From: Engraulis encrasicolus
Taxonomy: Eukaryota > Chordata > Actinopteri > Clupeiformes > Engraulidae
Direction: 5' to 3'
Assembly: GCF_034702125.1 (NCBI RefSeq)
Contig: NC_085875.1
Coordinates: forward strand, 18,110,225 to 18,174,224
DNA: 64,000 nt
A program made the translations under genes and the position numbers. Each line of letters opens with the position of its first letter. Position 1 is the stretch's first letter. This document shows positions 50,961 to 62,996 of the stretch, in pieces. The notes under the pieces were generated by a model. It made no database searches, had not been told where the DNA came from, and saw nothing but the letters and a program-made list of their open reading frames with translations.

Positions 50961-52665
50961 CTTTGTAACTAATGTAATTGTAAGATGCAATGAATGCTTG
51001 AAAATTTGGAATTAAAATCATCCATCTTAACCAGTGTGCTCAGCATGTGTAGATATTTCACTAGTTGTTGAGAAAGTAATGTGACAACCATACACATTAA
51101 GCAAATAAGCAAAAATGATTTTGATTAAGCAGGACTTGACACTGGTACCTGCCAACCAGACAAATGTGGATAAAACTCGCCCGAGGTATACTAATTTCAG
51201 TATCACTTGCCACTTTTGGCAGACAAGGCTTGTGCATCAATTGTTTGTCAATTGCTGGTCAGTTTCTCACTTTTAAAAATGACATAGTTAAGTAGAGAAA
51301 AATGAATGCTTGAACAATAGAAACAATTCTCATGGATTATAAATGGGCCATTCTACGAACTGGGAGCCTTTTCCATGTAAAAATTTGCCAAACTTATTAC
51401 ACTGGACGTAACACATTTACCTATTTTTTTAAAAAGTATGGGGCCATCCTCAATTCTGTCACCAAAATACATGGGATATGTAAAGACACATTTTGAAAGG
51501 AAGAGGAACCATCACCTCTGTTTTCATCCTGCAATGTCCTTCACTGTGTGAGATTTTTAGTTGTTTATTTCCTGAATTCATGCTGCCCATTCAGTAATGT
51601 TACCTTTTCATGAATACTTACCACCACCATCAAATTCATCAAACATCAAGTATTCGTTATGACTGGAAAAATTGCATTTTTCATACATGAAAAGGAGGAT
51701 CTTCTGCATGGTCCGCCATTTTGAATTTCCAGAAATAGCCATTTTTAGCTGCAAAAATAACTGTACTTGGACCATACTAGAAAATATTACTTTATTACTT
51801 CGTACACTTACATGAAAACATCAAATTTGCCAATGCAGCCCAGTTTCAATGAGCAGCATAGTTGCAGTACCTTTTTTGACCATTTCCTGAGCAGTGTACC
51901 TTTAAAATAAAATATTTGAGTAAATGATTTAGTAACAGTACTGAACTGTTGATAACAGGAACTAAGTAACAGGAATTTCAAGTAACAGGAATGAGTTTTT
52001 AGCAATTATTTTAGCAATTAATTTTAATTATGTGGTGCGAATAATATCTGCATCAATAAATCAATATCATTGGTATTTTTATAGCACATTATCATACAAA
52101 ACTATCATTCAATGTGCTTGAGAAAGAGGAAGAAGGAAAGTATTATAGAAAGTAAAACAATAGAAAACTAACCCAACCAAAAGCAGATGAACGCTAGATT
52201 GCATTTCCTAACAGAAAATGAGTATGTTTGCCCTTCACACATTCGTTGCACTTTGTGCACCCGTTGCCCTTTGTGCACCCGTTGCCCTTCATGTACGCGT
52301 TTCCATTTTGTGCATTCGTGATTTAGGGCAAAACAGGAAAACCAAACTAACTGAATTCAACCCTGTACCTACCTGGATGTGTGAAAATAACAGACCTCTG
52401 TTACTGTATATGGGAAACAATGTTAACATGTTTATATATATATTGTGAATTCATTTGTACTGTTATATAGGAAATAATGAATAAAACATTTTATTATCCA
52501 ATTTTTGTTGAATTAAGTTGAACCTTAATAAGGTCAACAGACGTTGCATGCAGAGTCAGAAACTACAAAAAGGTAACCAGTTTACGACAGTGGCCCAGGA
52601 ACAAAGAGTCACAACTAAACCCTTACCAGCTACTACATTACTGCCATTTATTGGAAATGGCATAT
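50961..52665. other. Gap after pentraxin 4
   Basis: 51340-51910 ends in AGTGTACCTTTAAA and resembles the TTAAAGGTGCACTGTG family. A 15-bp tandem unit (CACCCGTTGCCCTTT) occurs near 52250-52290. No gene seen. Confidence 0.4.
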
Positions 52666-52670
52666 TACAG

Positions 52671-52760
52671 TTACACGTCTCTGAACGTCCTGCCATCTTG
52701 TCCATCTTTGAAATCCCTGCCATCTCTGCCAGGCTGCCCTTTGAATATGGCTCCAGAGAA
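52671..52760 (-). pseudogene. Collagen-like exon fragment, inverted
   Basis: Minus-strand FKGQPGRDGRDFKDGQDGR resembles the collagen stretch of the plus-strand exon at 53064-53256 (GQSGRDCKDGRDGG). Stop follows; no signal peptide or splice sites kept. Confidence 0.55.
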
Positions 52761-53063
52761 AGCTGATTCACAGCAACACTGACCATCTGAGTTTCGCAAT
52801 AATATGTTAATAAGAGTCCAGAGTTCAACGTTCCAGAAGAGAAAAGCATTCCTGTCAGGCACCAGACGGACACCTAGCTACCTTTGTTCACATCTATTTT
52901 TCAATAAAACTCATGGTCCCTGTTGCGGGGAATAGGTTTTCTCTGGTAACCTATTCCTCCTGAGTGTGGAATAACCCCATTCTCCTAGCCCACTCCCGTC
53001 ATGATCTCAGTGGTCACTATAAATATGAGCTTGGGTGATAATTCCGCCCAAGAGTCTTATGAG

Positions 53064-53256
53064 ATGATGGCCATGGCTCTGTCCACCCTGTACTGCATTG
53101 TCCTGCTGCTATCTCTGGGAAGTCGAGCGCAAATCAACAACATCCTACCTGGAGCTGGAGTCCCTGGTACCCCGGGACACAACGGGCAGTCTGGCAGGGA
53201 TTGCAAAGATGGACGAGATGGAGGCACTGGACCAAAAGGGGACAGAGGAGAACCAG
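53064..53256 (+). CDS. Collectin/MBL-like first exon (signal peptide and collagen)
   Basis: TATAAATA at 53019, then ATG at 53064 (or 53073). A leader with LSTLYCIVLLLSLGSRAQ is followed by G-x-y triplets (GVPGTPGHNGQSGRDCKDGR, then GPKGDRGEPG) up to donor CCAG|GTATTA in phase 1. The text resembles fish mannose-binding-lectin first exons. No neck or C-type lectin exon follows in the window. The next recognisable exon is the broken pentraxin at 53857, also phase 1. Either an orphan exon or the start of a collagen-pentraxin gene. Confidence 0.65.
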
Positions 53257-53439
53257 GTATTATTTCACACGTGTGTGTGTGTGTGCGTGCATGCGTGCGT
53301 GTGTGTTCAAAACGACGGGAAAAAAGGGTCATAGGATTGGATTCGTGGCCCAAGGCTTCTAGGGATAGCCTACCAAGTTTTTGAAAATAGGACAAACGGT
53401 TCACAAATTACCATTTTCCTGTTGGTAGTGCTAGAAAGT

Positions 53440-53640
53440 TCAAGCTATCCACAAAGTTCAAGCACCCATCTGTGAGCCAAGACAAATGTTACTTACAGTA
53501 CTTTGGTCATACTTGTAAATATTAGTTTATTACTTAATACATATTCATGAAAAGATTTTGGAAATAGGCAGCAGTTTCAATGAGCAGCATAGCTGCAATA
53601 CCTACTCTGGCCACCATCCTACACAGTGCACCTTTAAGTT
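53440..53640. mobile_element. Miniature element end (reverse TTAAAGGTGCACTGTG)
   Basis: TGCAATACCTACTCTGGCCA followed by CACAGTGCACCTTTAAG is the reverse of 15519-15580. The left limit is not clear. Confidence 0.5.
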
Positions 53641-53894
53641 GAGCCATAGAATAAAAATAATAAATGGGTTGAATAACAATAGCATGCTTGCCCCTTGCCC
53701 CTGTTTTAGCCTAATGACTAAATGGCTAAATGCCATTTGTCTGGATTTTACCCACAACCGACTTAAGACATCTTTCAGGATGATATTGTAGAATATCTGC
53801 AACATATTGAGGACCTAGGTCATTGAGATAATCTGTGTAGTGTTGATGTTTCACAGCTGCAAGAGATCTGTCAGGAAAAGTATTCATATTTCCT

Positions 53895-54211
53895 GGGCAG
53901 TCATGGGTGAGCGGTTAGTTAGGGCGTCAGACTTGCATCCCAGAGGTTGCCGGTTCGACTCCCGACCCGCCAGGTTGGTGTGGGGAGTAATCAACCAGTG
54001 CTCTCCCCCATCCTCCTCCATGACTGAGGTACCCTGAGCATGGCACTGTCCCACCGCACTGCTCCCCATGGGGCGCCACTGAGGGCTGCCCCCTTGCACG
54101 GGTGAGGCATAAATGCAATTTCGTTGTGTGCAGTGTGCAGTGTTCACTTGTGTGCTGTGGAGTGCTGTGTCACAATGACAATGGGAGTTGGAGTTTCCCA
54201 ATGGGCTTTTC
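53895..54211 (+). mobile_element. Complete tRNA-derived SINE, 317 bp
   Basis: Head GTGAGCGGTTAGTTAGGGCG (box A) and GGTTCGACTCC (box B, 53952) in tRNA-like spacing, then a unique body. Flanks TTTCCT and TTTCT look like a short, imperfect target duplication inside the pentraxin exon. Confidence 0.9.
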
Positions 54212-54448
54212 TTTCTGAGAAGGGAAGCACCGCTCATGTGAGACTGACTCCACTGCTCTACAAGAACCTGTTCTCTGCAACGGTCTGCCTGAGATTCTAC
54301 ATCGACTTAAGTAAAAACGATCCTGCATTCTTTTCCATGGATGTCCCCACACAGTCAAATATTTCACTTTGTTCAAAAATGTTTGTGACAACGAGTATCA
54401 TTTCCATGTCAGGGGTGAACAAGGAGAATATTATTAACTGCCATTTAA

Positions 54449-55014
54449 CCCTAACCAGACTGTGTGTGGGTGCGCTAAAAGTGCCCGCACCAACTTTGAT
54501 GTCGTATAATTCCTTAACGACTTAAGCTATGACTACGAAACTTGGTGACTTTTCCTAAAATTTAGTTGGCTACAGTTTAGTACCGAAAGATTATGTTTAT
54601 CATTTTTGCCGTTGCCATGGCAACGGTTTTCTGACAGGTATGTCGGACCGAAAATCACTGATCTAAGTCTCATTATTGTTACTTTTTCATATTTTTCTGT
54701 TATTTCCATTAGCATCAGACAGCTTTGTGAGCATTAAAGTGGTCTGAAACATATAATCATTAAAAGTGCAGTACCTAAATTTGATGGAAAATACATTATG
54801 GCGAGATTTTGGGCATTATAATCAGATGATGTCATAATGACGTCATAATAAAAGATAATGACACAAAAATGATGTCATTCATAGATTTCCATACGTAGAT
54901 CATCTCCCTAAAGTTTGGTGGTCATACCGTATTCCGTTCATGAGTTATGAGGGGGGGTCAAAAGAGCCCCCACCCAGGCCCAGGAATGCCAAAAAAGCCC
55001 AGTCTGAATAGGGT
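54449..55014. mobile_element. TTAA-target element 1, 566 bp
   Basis: Ends CCCTAACCAGACTG and CAGTCTGAATAGGG are inverted. TTAA at 54445-54448 and 55015-55018. TTAA targets are typical of piggyBac-type elements. No ORF of note. Confidence 0.85.
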
Positions 55015-55018
55015 TAAA

Positions 55019-55424
55019 GGGACAGTTTGGTCAATTTCAACATGCAGTTGTAATGCTCACACTACCCTGGACTTGTCAGTGCCTGAGATTTTTTTTTCTT
55101 CTTCTTCAGCCGTTTCCGAGATCCTGGTCATTGTAATGGGGGCAGCTCTTTGTTTACATTTCAAAAAAACATTTTTATTTATTCCCAAAAACATCCAAAA
55201 GGTTATAAAACATCAGCAGACAACTAGCAAACAGCAGTACCTTTTGGGAAAATATTTGGAGTTGGCCTATGTTTCATTTTTTAAAAATGTAAACAAACGC
55301 TGCCCCCATTAGAATTGCTCATATCTCGGAAAGGGCTGAGCCGAAAAATGTGGCACCAGGTACTTACAAGTCAAGGGTAGCGTGAGCAATACAACTGCAT
55401 GTTGAAATTTACCAAACTGTCCCT
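55019..55424. mobile_element. TTAA-target element 2, about 406 bp
   Basis: Ends AGGGACAGTTTGGT and ACCAAACTGTCCCT are inverted. It shares the TTAA at 55015-55018 with element 1 and has TTAA at 55425-55428. Confidence 0.85.
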
Positions 55425-55820
55425 TTAAGACAAATGAGTGGAACTCTATATGTGCCACCTGACGTGCAGGTACTGGTTGGAGTCCACAGTGTGAAGAAAG
55501 CCCTTCATGCCTGAGGCTCCATTGCTGGGATGCCCATTATAATTCTAGGCCAAAACCAGGATAGTCATGGGGGAGGGTTTGATGCCAATCAGGCTTTCAC
55601 TGGACACATTAAAGATGTGCACATGTGGGATCACGCCATTTCTGCTTGTGAAATCAAGAATTACATGCAAGGCTTGGCTCACAGTCCTGGTAATTACCTT
55701 GACTGGACAAGGATGGACTACTCTGCTCATGGCTATGTGCTGGTAGAGGATGATGACACCATGCTGCCCATAGGGTTACACTGTAGAATCCTCGCCGTGG
55801 GGAGCGAAAATGGCGTCTAT

Positions 55821-56021
55821 GGGTCTTCCTCAAAGCCTAGGCCAGTGTCCTTCCAAGTGTATCAGCCTAATTAGTCACGCCCAGTGATTGAATACTTTTT
55901 GGTGAACTCTACAGAATATCCAATCACTGGGTGTGACTAATAAAGGGTATCCAATTACTGGGCGTGACTAATTAGGCTGATACACTTGGAAGGACACTGG
56001 CCTAGGCTTTGAGAAAGACCC
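55821..56021. repeat. Large palindrome with about 63-bp arms
   Basis: 55821-55885 pairs with 55958-56021 (one or two mismatches). The centre holds CCCAGTGATTGAATAC and two inverted copies (ATATCCAATCACTGGG, GTATCCAATTACTGGG), the same centre as in 28813-28872. Confidence 0.9.
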
Positions 56022-57767
56022 TATGATTCGAGTTGGCCAGACTCTCTTTATATTTGGCTCTGGTCTGGGCTTGTTCCATCCATAGCCTTTCTTCAGAGTG
56101 TTCTTGTTTCGCGGGAAACACTTGCTGAGCCAGGTCTTATCCAATTGGATCAGAGCAGAGTTGTGTGTCTGGATTGGGCCAAATGTCAGTATGACCAATG
56201 ACGTCACCTTGCCTATAAAAAGAGGTTGAGGCGCATTTTCAGGCGGTGGGTGATTCTCCTAACCCTAGGTTTGTACAATTGTATGTCCCTCACTGTGTAT
56301 TACTGTTTTAAACTCCAGCTTTCAGTAATATTGGGGGGCATTCGAAACGCTACCCATTCGAAAGGGGAAAAAAAAGCAGGAGTGACCCATCCACGCTCAG
56401 TGACTGGTCAGAAAGCACTGGTACGTAAATGCCGCGGACAGCCTGGCTGCCGCGAAGAGGTCTCCTCTGTTGCACCGGTGTTGATGGCTGAACTGAACTG
56501 ACTGAGTAGATAAAACTGAGTGCGGTCTGAAATGTCGAACCTTCCTCGTGGTTCTTCAGAGGAAGCCGTGCTCAAACACGCAATTTAGTTCCGTTTTGGT
56601 TTTCGATTTTTAAGCACGTGGTATGGCGTAGTGGAGCTAAATTTCCCCCTCGCAATCCAAGGCTTCTGTCGCCCCTTCCCCATTTTGCATGTGCAACCAC
56701 AGCCCCTTCCATCTGTGTCGACGTGAAACGCTATGTTCTGTTTTGAGACGCTGTCTTTTTTTTGCTTACCTGACACCTCACATGTCCAGAAGTGAGCTAG
56801 CATTGCTGTTGGCCTGCATTTCGAAAACGTGACATGGTTCCTATGTTTAACTTATGATAAATAAATCAATAAATTGCCCTCTTTCCCCTTTGCAATTTCA
56901 GTGTTTACCAACTTCCTTTACGTTCAAGGTTGCTCTGTTGTCATTTTACATTTTATTCCAGATGAGGGCGGTATTGTATCAAAGAAGGAAGAGGGCGTTG
57001 AAAGGGGAATGGTGCTGGGCAGAAACTGCAGGTTCATCTCAAAACGAAGTCGGAAATTATTCGAAATCTGACCAGCTGCATTTTCAGTCATCTATCATTA
57101 GCAACGTGGAACAAAGGATATCTAATTGTGAACAGTTTCTTACTCCAAATTGTTGTTGACACACCTTACTTACTCAAAGTTCAGCTTTGAAGACCATTCT
57201 AAACAGTGAGAGCCTGTTTTCTTATTTTAGGTCTAGCAATGATCTAATATGAATGCTTCCCAGGTGCAAAGGACAAATGCTGACAACATTCGATGAAAAA
57301 AATATGAATTTTCATTACTGCTCCATTTTATGCTAATATTTTCATCTTCACTTCATGGCACTGAAGAGCAAACTGCCCCCTTTAAAATGAACTGCCATTA
57401 TCCAACTGCGAGTGCAACTACTGTTAAGATTAGATGGTGTTGTTGACTTGTAATGTAACTGTGAAACATGGCCAACCAATCATTAGAGCTCTAGCATAAT
57501 TTTCAGACCCCCCTTCTCATTCATTCACCCCCCCACACACACACACAGGCATGAACTTGCCAGGAGGATTTTCCTCTGTATTCTCTTTGATCAGCCATCT
57601 TCCCACTCCCCCTCCTCCCTTCATCACGCAGCCTGTTGGCCCTTCACTGCCGTTAATGAGGAGCCTGCTCTGGGGAACAGCAGTCATATCACCTGCAGCC
57701 CTCAGCTTGGTAAGGTGACAAGGGCCGTGTAGTCTACTGTTCCTCAACATTAGAGGACTCTTCGCAC
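56022..57767. other. Unrecognised interval
   Basis: A TATAAAAAG at 56214 and a polypyrimidine tract with acceptor (TTTGCAATTTCAG at 56889-56901) occur, but no recognisable coding frame. It could be an LTR or an untranslated exon. Confidence 0.3.
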
Positions 57768-58233
57768 TAGGGGTCAACCGATACAGGTTTTTTAATGGCC
57801 GATGCGATACCGATACAGGGGCCGATATGGGTTAAAAAAAAAAACAAAAAAGGTAAAAAAAAATTGTCAAGTCAAGTCAAGTAGGTTTATTGTCAATTTC
57901 TTTACATGCACTGGTCATACAAAGAATTTGAAATTACATTTCTTGCTTTCCCATACAGACATAGACTAATCTAGGTAAGGACATAGACAGTATAGACATA
58001 GACAGTACTTATACATGGACTTAAGACAGTATGGACATAGACAGTGCTCATACAGACATTTAAAGTGCAAGACTGGACAACAGAAGACTTGTAGAGGACA
58101 TACATTAAGAGGTATTTGTTGTGCTTTTGTGCTTTTCCTAAAAAAAAAAAAGTCCTTTATAGCGTTCTGACATGGTAATAGTAGCATTTTGAAGAAAAAT
58201 AAATATTAAAGAGGTCTGTCAAGTACACCAGCA

Positions 58234-58293
<60 letters not shown>

Positions 58294-58348
58294 TGTATGT
58301 GTTTAGTGCAGGTAGAAGGTGCGGTGTGCGTCTTGTGTGCGTGTTCGT

Positions 58349-58391
<43 letters not shown>

Positions 58392-59557
58392 AGTGTGTGT
58401 ATGTTTGGGTTTAGTGCAGAAAGTGCAGTGTGCTTGTGTGTGTGTGTGTGTGTGTGTGCGTGTGCGTGTGCGTGTGCGTGTGTGTGTGTGTGCGTGTGTG
58501 TGTGTGTGTGTGTTTTGAGTTAGTGCAGGTTGAAAGTTCAGTCACAAGTATAGTAGTGCAGGTGGAATGTTCAGTCGCAGATATGGTGGTGGGGGATGGG
58601 GGGGGGGGGGGTTTGTCAGTGGCCTTGCTGGCTAGAGGCTGACAGTGGAGGGAGAGTGGGTTGAGTGTTCAGCATCTTGATCGCTTGGTGCATTGTGCTG
58701 CTCGCCAGCCTGGTGGTACGGGAACGGAGGCGCCTGTACCTCTTTCCAGAGGGCAGGAGGCTGAACAGTTTGTGTGCAGGGTGGCTTGTGTCTTTGATGA
58801 TCATCAGTGCTTTCCGGGTGAGGCGTGTGGTGTAAATGTCCTGCAGGGAGGGGAGTGGTACTCCAATGATCTTCTTCGCTGTGTTCACAACACGCTGGAG
58901 TGTCTTCCTGTTTTTCTCCGTGCAGCTTCCTCCCCACACTGTGATGCAGTTGGACACGACGCTCTCTATGGTTCCTCTGTAGAATGTTGTCATGATGGAG
59001 GGTGTAGCACTTGCCTTCTTTAGTTTGCGCAGGAAGTAGAGACGCTGATGGGCCTTCTTCGCCAGTGATGTAGTGTTGGTGGTCCAAGAGAGGTCGTCGC
59101 TGATGTGCACTCCAAGGAACTTGGTGCTGCTCACTCTCTCCACAGCATCGCCGTCGATGGTCAGTGGTGGCAGTTGTTTTTGGACCCTTTGGAAGTTGAC
59201 AACAATCTCCTTGGTCTTGTTGACATTCAGCAGGAGGTTGTTGTCTTTGCACCATCTGGCCAGCAGGTCTACTTCTCTCTGTCAAATATTCCAGGTCTCA
59301 AGTTAAAAATAAACATTCCTTTAACATTATCAAATTGAGATAGAACTTGTAACATTTAAACACCCACTCTAACAATCAAGTAATGTCTAACAAAAATGTA
59401 ATAAAAAAAATAAAATGTCTTGGTGCTTTTAAAAAAAACTTGAATGACATAAAATAATAAATATTGCGTATCGGCCAAACCTACACGCATATCGGACGAT
59501 ACCGATACACTTAAAATATGCAAATATCGGACCGATATGTATATCGGTCTATCCTTA
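57768..59557. mobile_element. DNA element with ends (T)AGGGGTCAACCGATA, split by a LINE
   Basis: The left end TAGGGGTCAACCGATAC and right end TATCGGTCTATCCTT are inverted. CCGATA motifs are dense at both edges. The interior is mostly the L2 copy described separately. Confidence 0.6.
57866..59285 (-). mobile_element. L2-type LINE, 5'-truncated
   Basis: The minus-strand frame 59143-58616 carries the C-terminal part of the reverse transcriptase ORF (KFLGVHISDDLSW, RGTIESVVSNCITVWGGSC, KLFSLLPSGKRYRRLRS). The 3' UTR holds three TG-rich microsatellite blocks (58237-58515) and ends in ACTTGACTTGAC pentamers near 57868. A near-twin of the 21113-22160 copy, with fewer defects. Confidence 0.85.
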
Positions 59558-59765
59558 CTTTGCATGCCATCACCACCACAGGCCCTTTTCAGAACACTGC
59601 TGTCAGAAATGTGCTTTGTTGCAGTATCCCTTTCTTCACAGTACTCCTCTGCAGCTTTCTTGTCATTGACTGTGCATGCCTTTGATCAGCACATCTGATT
59701 GAGTGATTGGATGAGGTGCATGTCCACGTCAAAACACACAGCTGTATGTGTGTGGACAGTGCACA

Positions 59766-60137
59766 CCAGAGATGGGACCAAGGCATTAATTTGCAAGGCA
59801 CAAATAAGTCTCAAGTACTTCCAATCAAGTCAAGTCGCAAGTGTCATCCCCCCCTCCACCCCCCAAGTCCTTAACAAGTCACACTGTACTCTTCTAAGCA
59901 CAATCATTCTTGACAACTACTTTTGATCACAAATTCCTTACCTCTCCTCACTGCTATGCATGCCCCCCTTTGACAGTCGGATTCTTAAAAAAAATAAAAA
60001 TAATAGTAGGCTATTTGTTAAGGGCAAATAATATCAAATTCTTTTTTTCCTCCATGTAATATTTTCACATACAAATGCAGAAAATTGAATATATCTAGTC
60101 TGAATCAAGTTCAAGTTGCAAGTCCTCATCTCTGGTT
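59766..60137. mobile_element. Miniature element, hAT-like
   Basis: Ends CCAGAGATGGGACCAAG and CTCATCTCTGG are inverted. Flanks GTGCACAC and GTTGACAC agree at 6 of 8. Confidence 0.6.
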
Positions 60138-60467
60138 GACACTACAACAATCCTTGGCTTACTGAGATCCTATAGAAATGATAGGTGAGAGATTTTGGTA
60201 GGGCCTATTGACTTTTGTCAACCAGTTGGTATCGCAGCAAATTGATAAGACCAGACAGCTCATTCTGAAGTGTAATAATTAAACAATATAATTGTTCAGG
60301 TTTGTCACATGGCAATGCTTCTAAAGAGATATTCAGCATGCACTTAACCAGTAAAAGCCACATTTCTCACTCTCATTTGTTGCGTGTGCATGTGTTGTGT
60401 GTACTTCTTTATTACATTTGACAAGTCCAGAAAACAAGTTTCTCCTTTGTAATGAGATTATCACTCT

Positions 60468-60899
60468 GTCTCATATTGTGCACTTGTGTCAGTACACTGA
60501 CGGTTAGTGTGTAGTGCACACAGTGCACTGAGGTCTTTAGTGCATAGTGTCATGGTAAAGTTTGAGCACTGTGCCCTCACTGAAAGTGACGGGTGAGCAT
60601 AGATAACATTAGCTCGCCAAAATATCGGTTGGCTACTGTTTGCTTTGCACAGCGTGTCGTGCTTGTGTTCACATTTTCTCCCCCCCAACTGGCAACTGTC
60701 TCGCATGCAATACTTGGCTTGGCATGAAAAGGTTGGTGTCTCAGCAACATACTTACAGAATTAGGAGAGTGTTGACCATACTCCGTTTCTGCCCGTTGTT
60801 TGGGCATCATCCGGGCACTTTCAGTGTACAGAATTTACAGAAATGTTCAGTTGTGAGTGCCCTACACACGGAAGCATAGTGCACGATATGAGACACAGG
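60468..60899. mobile_element. Miniature element, ends TGTCTCATATTGTGCAC
   Basis: Left CTGTCTCATATTGTGCACT and right AGTGCACGATATGAGACACAG are inverted. No ORF. Confidence 0.65.
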
Positions 60900-62569
60900 G
60901 TATATCTGATAGTGGCATGCTGGTTTAAGGAAATGAAATGCAACAGAACATGCATTTTATTTAAAACCCCATTGACGGGACCCAAAGACTAATTACAATA
61001 TACTTATTAAAAAATCAACAAAGGGAGAACTAAATTCCTGTCTTATCCTACACTCAGGGTTGGGTAACCTCTATTCATTAGTTACAGTTCAGTGCCACAT
61101 ATTCCAGATCACCTCTAATTCAGCCAGGTGGTTGCTTGGTTGAATGATCACCTGGTTGAATTTGACAGGTCAAACCACATCATTTGGAATATCTGGCACT
61201 GGATTATAAGTTATGAATCTGGGTTGCCCATCATTGTACTGCATATTTGAAAGCAGGGCTTTGAACCAATATTTTTTTCCAATCGGTTCGTTCCGAACAG
61301 AAACGGAATTATAACGTTTCCGGTTGTGAGTTCCACCAATAAATTGACGTTCCCGAACCGGTTAGAACAAAAAAATACTGTTCCCGAAATGGTTAATTTC
61401 GTTCTGGTCAGCTGATTACTTCCCATATCTGACGTTAATTAACCAAGGAAGACGGAAGTGCAAATGGGTCAGCCTAAATAGAGCTCCTAAGTGGGTGACT
61501 ACAGGGGGTGTTCACTCACGGAACTAGCTACTAGCCACAACTGGCTAACCCTGCAAGTGCAAAATGAAATGGTGTCAATGGAGTTTTCTACCATTATAAT
61601 TTTTGTGATTTTTTATCATTTTTTTTCCTGAAATATTAATATTCAGTTCGAAGCTAGAAATAATAAGACCTCATTTGAGTAGCGTTTCGATTATTTTGCG
61701 CGACTAGATTATTATATACTGGGTCACAAAGCTCAATTTTTACGAGGCCAAACCCATAAACATTTGTGGGATGCTAGCGAGTACAGGTCGAAATCTTCTA
61801 ACCTGCTGTAAAGCTACACACCTGAACGATTTGTCAATACAGCCTATTGTTAAACACCAGTCATAGTGCTTACCAGGAATGTTTTGTTGATATTTGTGAC
61901 TGGAAATCGCAATAGCATTGTATTTAGCATATGGGTTCCCCTTTCCATTCCATACATTTTCCCACATGAAGGACTTACCGACGCTCGCCAACTAGAGGAC
62001 ACTCCATAGAAACTGCAGTATGCATGCAAAGCTAACTGGCTACAATGGGAACCAATCAGTGTGAACATTCTAATTTCTCTGGTGACGATGAGTTGTATTT
62101 GTTGTAGTTGTTGTGTGCGCGTATTAGCATTTTCACGGAAATCCGGTTTCCATGAATATATGTTTTAACATTGGGCTAACAAAAATATAAGACAAACGTT
62201 AACAGCTGTCATTATCCCCGCATCCTTTCCTTGGTAACAAATGGAGCAGCACAACAACACGTGTATATTTATCAACCTAAACATAACGATAATAAAGTAA
62301 TGTTGCTATACCTTGGCTACTCGTGCATTTTGGGAACTACATCTCACATTCTCGTGTGAGCTATAGTTGCATGAGCAAACTTCTCCTCGATGGTAAGTTT
62401 TGAAAGTATACTACTAAACCAAGGCGATTGGAGTAATTGCAGTTATGGCACTATTTAAGTTACATTTTATCAAAAGAGCGTTAGTGAAAAACAACTTGTA
62501 TCAGGGCTTAGTTAGAAGTATTTCCTCGTACTAGGAAGGTTTGTGGCGGTTTGCCGTGGGTTACCATGG
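60900..62569. other. Repeat-rich gap
   Basis: A foldback around 61060-61230 (CCACATATTCCAGATCACCT and, later, TTGGAATATCTGGCACTGG) and a CAGGGCTTTGAACC hAT-type end at 61253. No gene seen. Confidence 0.45.
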
Positions 62570-62996
62570 TGTTACGACCTGGCTCGTGACAAAAGCCGCA
62601 ACATAAAAATGGAGACAACACAAAGATTTACAGCTCAAATAGAAATCTTTTATTTACAAGTTCAAAGTCTTAAATGTCTAGGGTATGATCAAAATAGTGT
62701 TGGTGCAGTATGGCATGGACTGAGTAAATGAATGCAATGCATGTCAGTGAGTGGAGAATGGAGGCACATAGAATAAAAGGGGGAGACAGACAGAACAGAG
62801 AGTAGGAGTAAGGAGAGAGACCGGCCGTGTGTTCGCACACACGGCCTAGGAGTGCCTACTGAGCTAGAGCAGAGCTCCACCTTTTAAACAAGGCACCGCC
62901 CAGGTGCACTCAATGATTGCAATTAACCCACCTGGCACCAGCCTTGCCCGTGCACTGGCTAGCTAGCACCAGGATGGGGCCGACAGGGTCGTCACA
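62570..62996 (-). mobile_element. LTR of a retrotransposon, minus orientation
   Basis: On the minus strand it begins TGTGACGACCCTGTCGGCC and ends AGGTCGTAACA (TG...CA), with an AATAAA in GTAAATAAAAG near 62655. The bases just upstream (minus 63007-62997, ATGGGTGGAGG) look like a polypurine tract, so this would be the 3' LTR. Confidence 0.7.

Larger units (their letters stand above)
53857..55775 (+). pseudogene. Pentraxin 5 second exon, broken by three insertions
   Basis: Acceptor TTTCACAG|CTGCAAGAGA is intact, then the exon is cut at 53894 by a SINE, resumes at 54217 (GKGSTAHVRLTPLL-type frame, CLRFYID), drifts out of frame near 54365, and is cut at 54448 by two TTAA elements. It resumes at 55429 with TGTGCCACCTGA (stop where the Trp codon of CATWD should be). 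The C-terminal part from 55530 (PIIILGQNQDSHGGGFDANQ to YVLVEDDDT) is well kept, but the last codon and stop are replaced. Not functional. Confidence 0.9.

Noticed and set aside
53895..53965. tRNA gene
   Set aside because: Boxes A and B are tRNA-like, but the sequence continues into a repeat body seen again at 57-262 and interrupts a pentraxin exon. It is a SINE head. The same holds for 10885-10975 and 35230-35300.
56022..57160. Gene with TATA box at 56214 and acceptor at 56901
   Set aside because: Signals alone occur by chance; frames either side do not join into a recognisable product.
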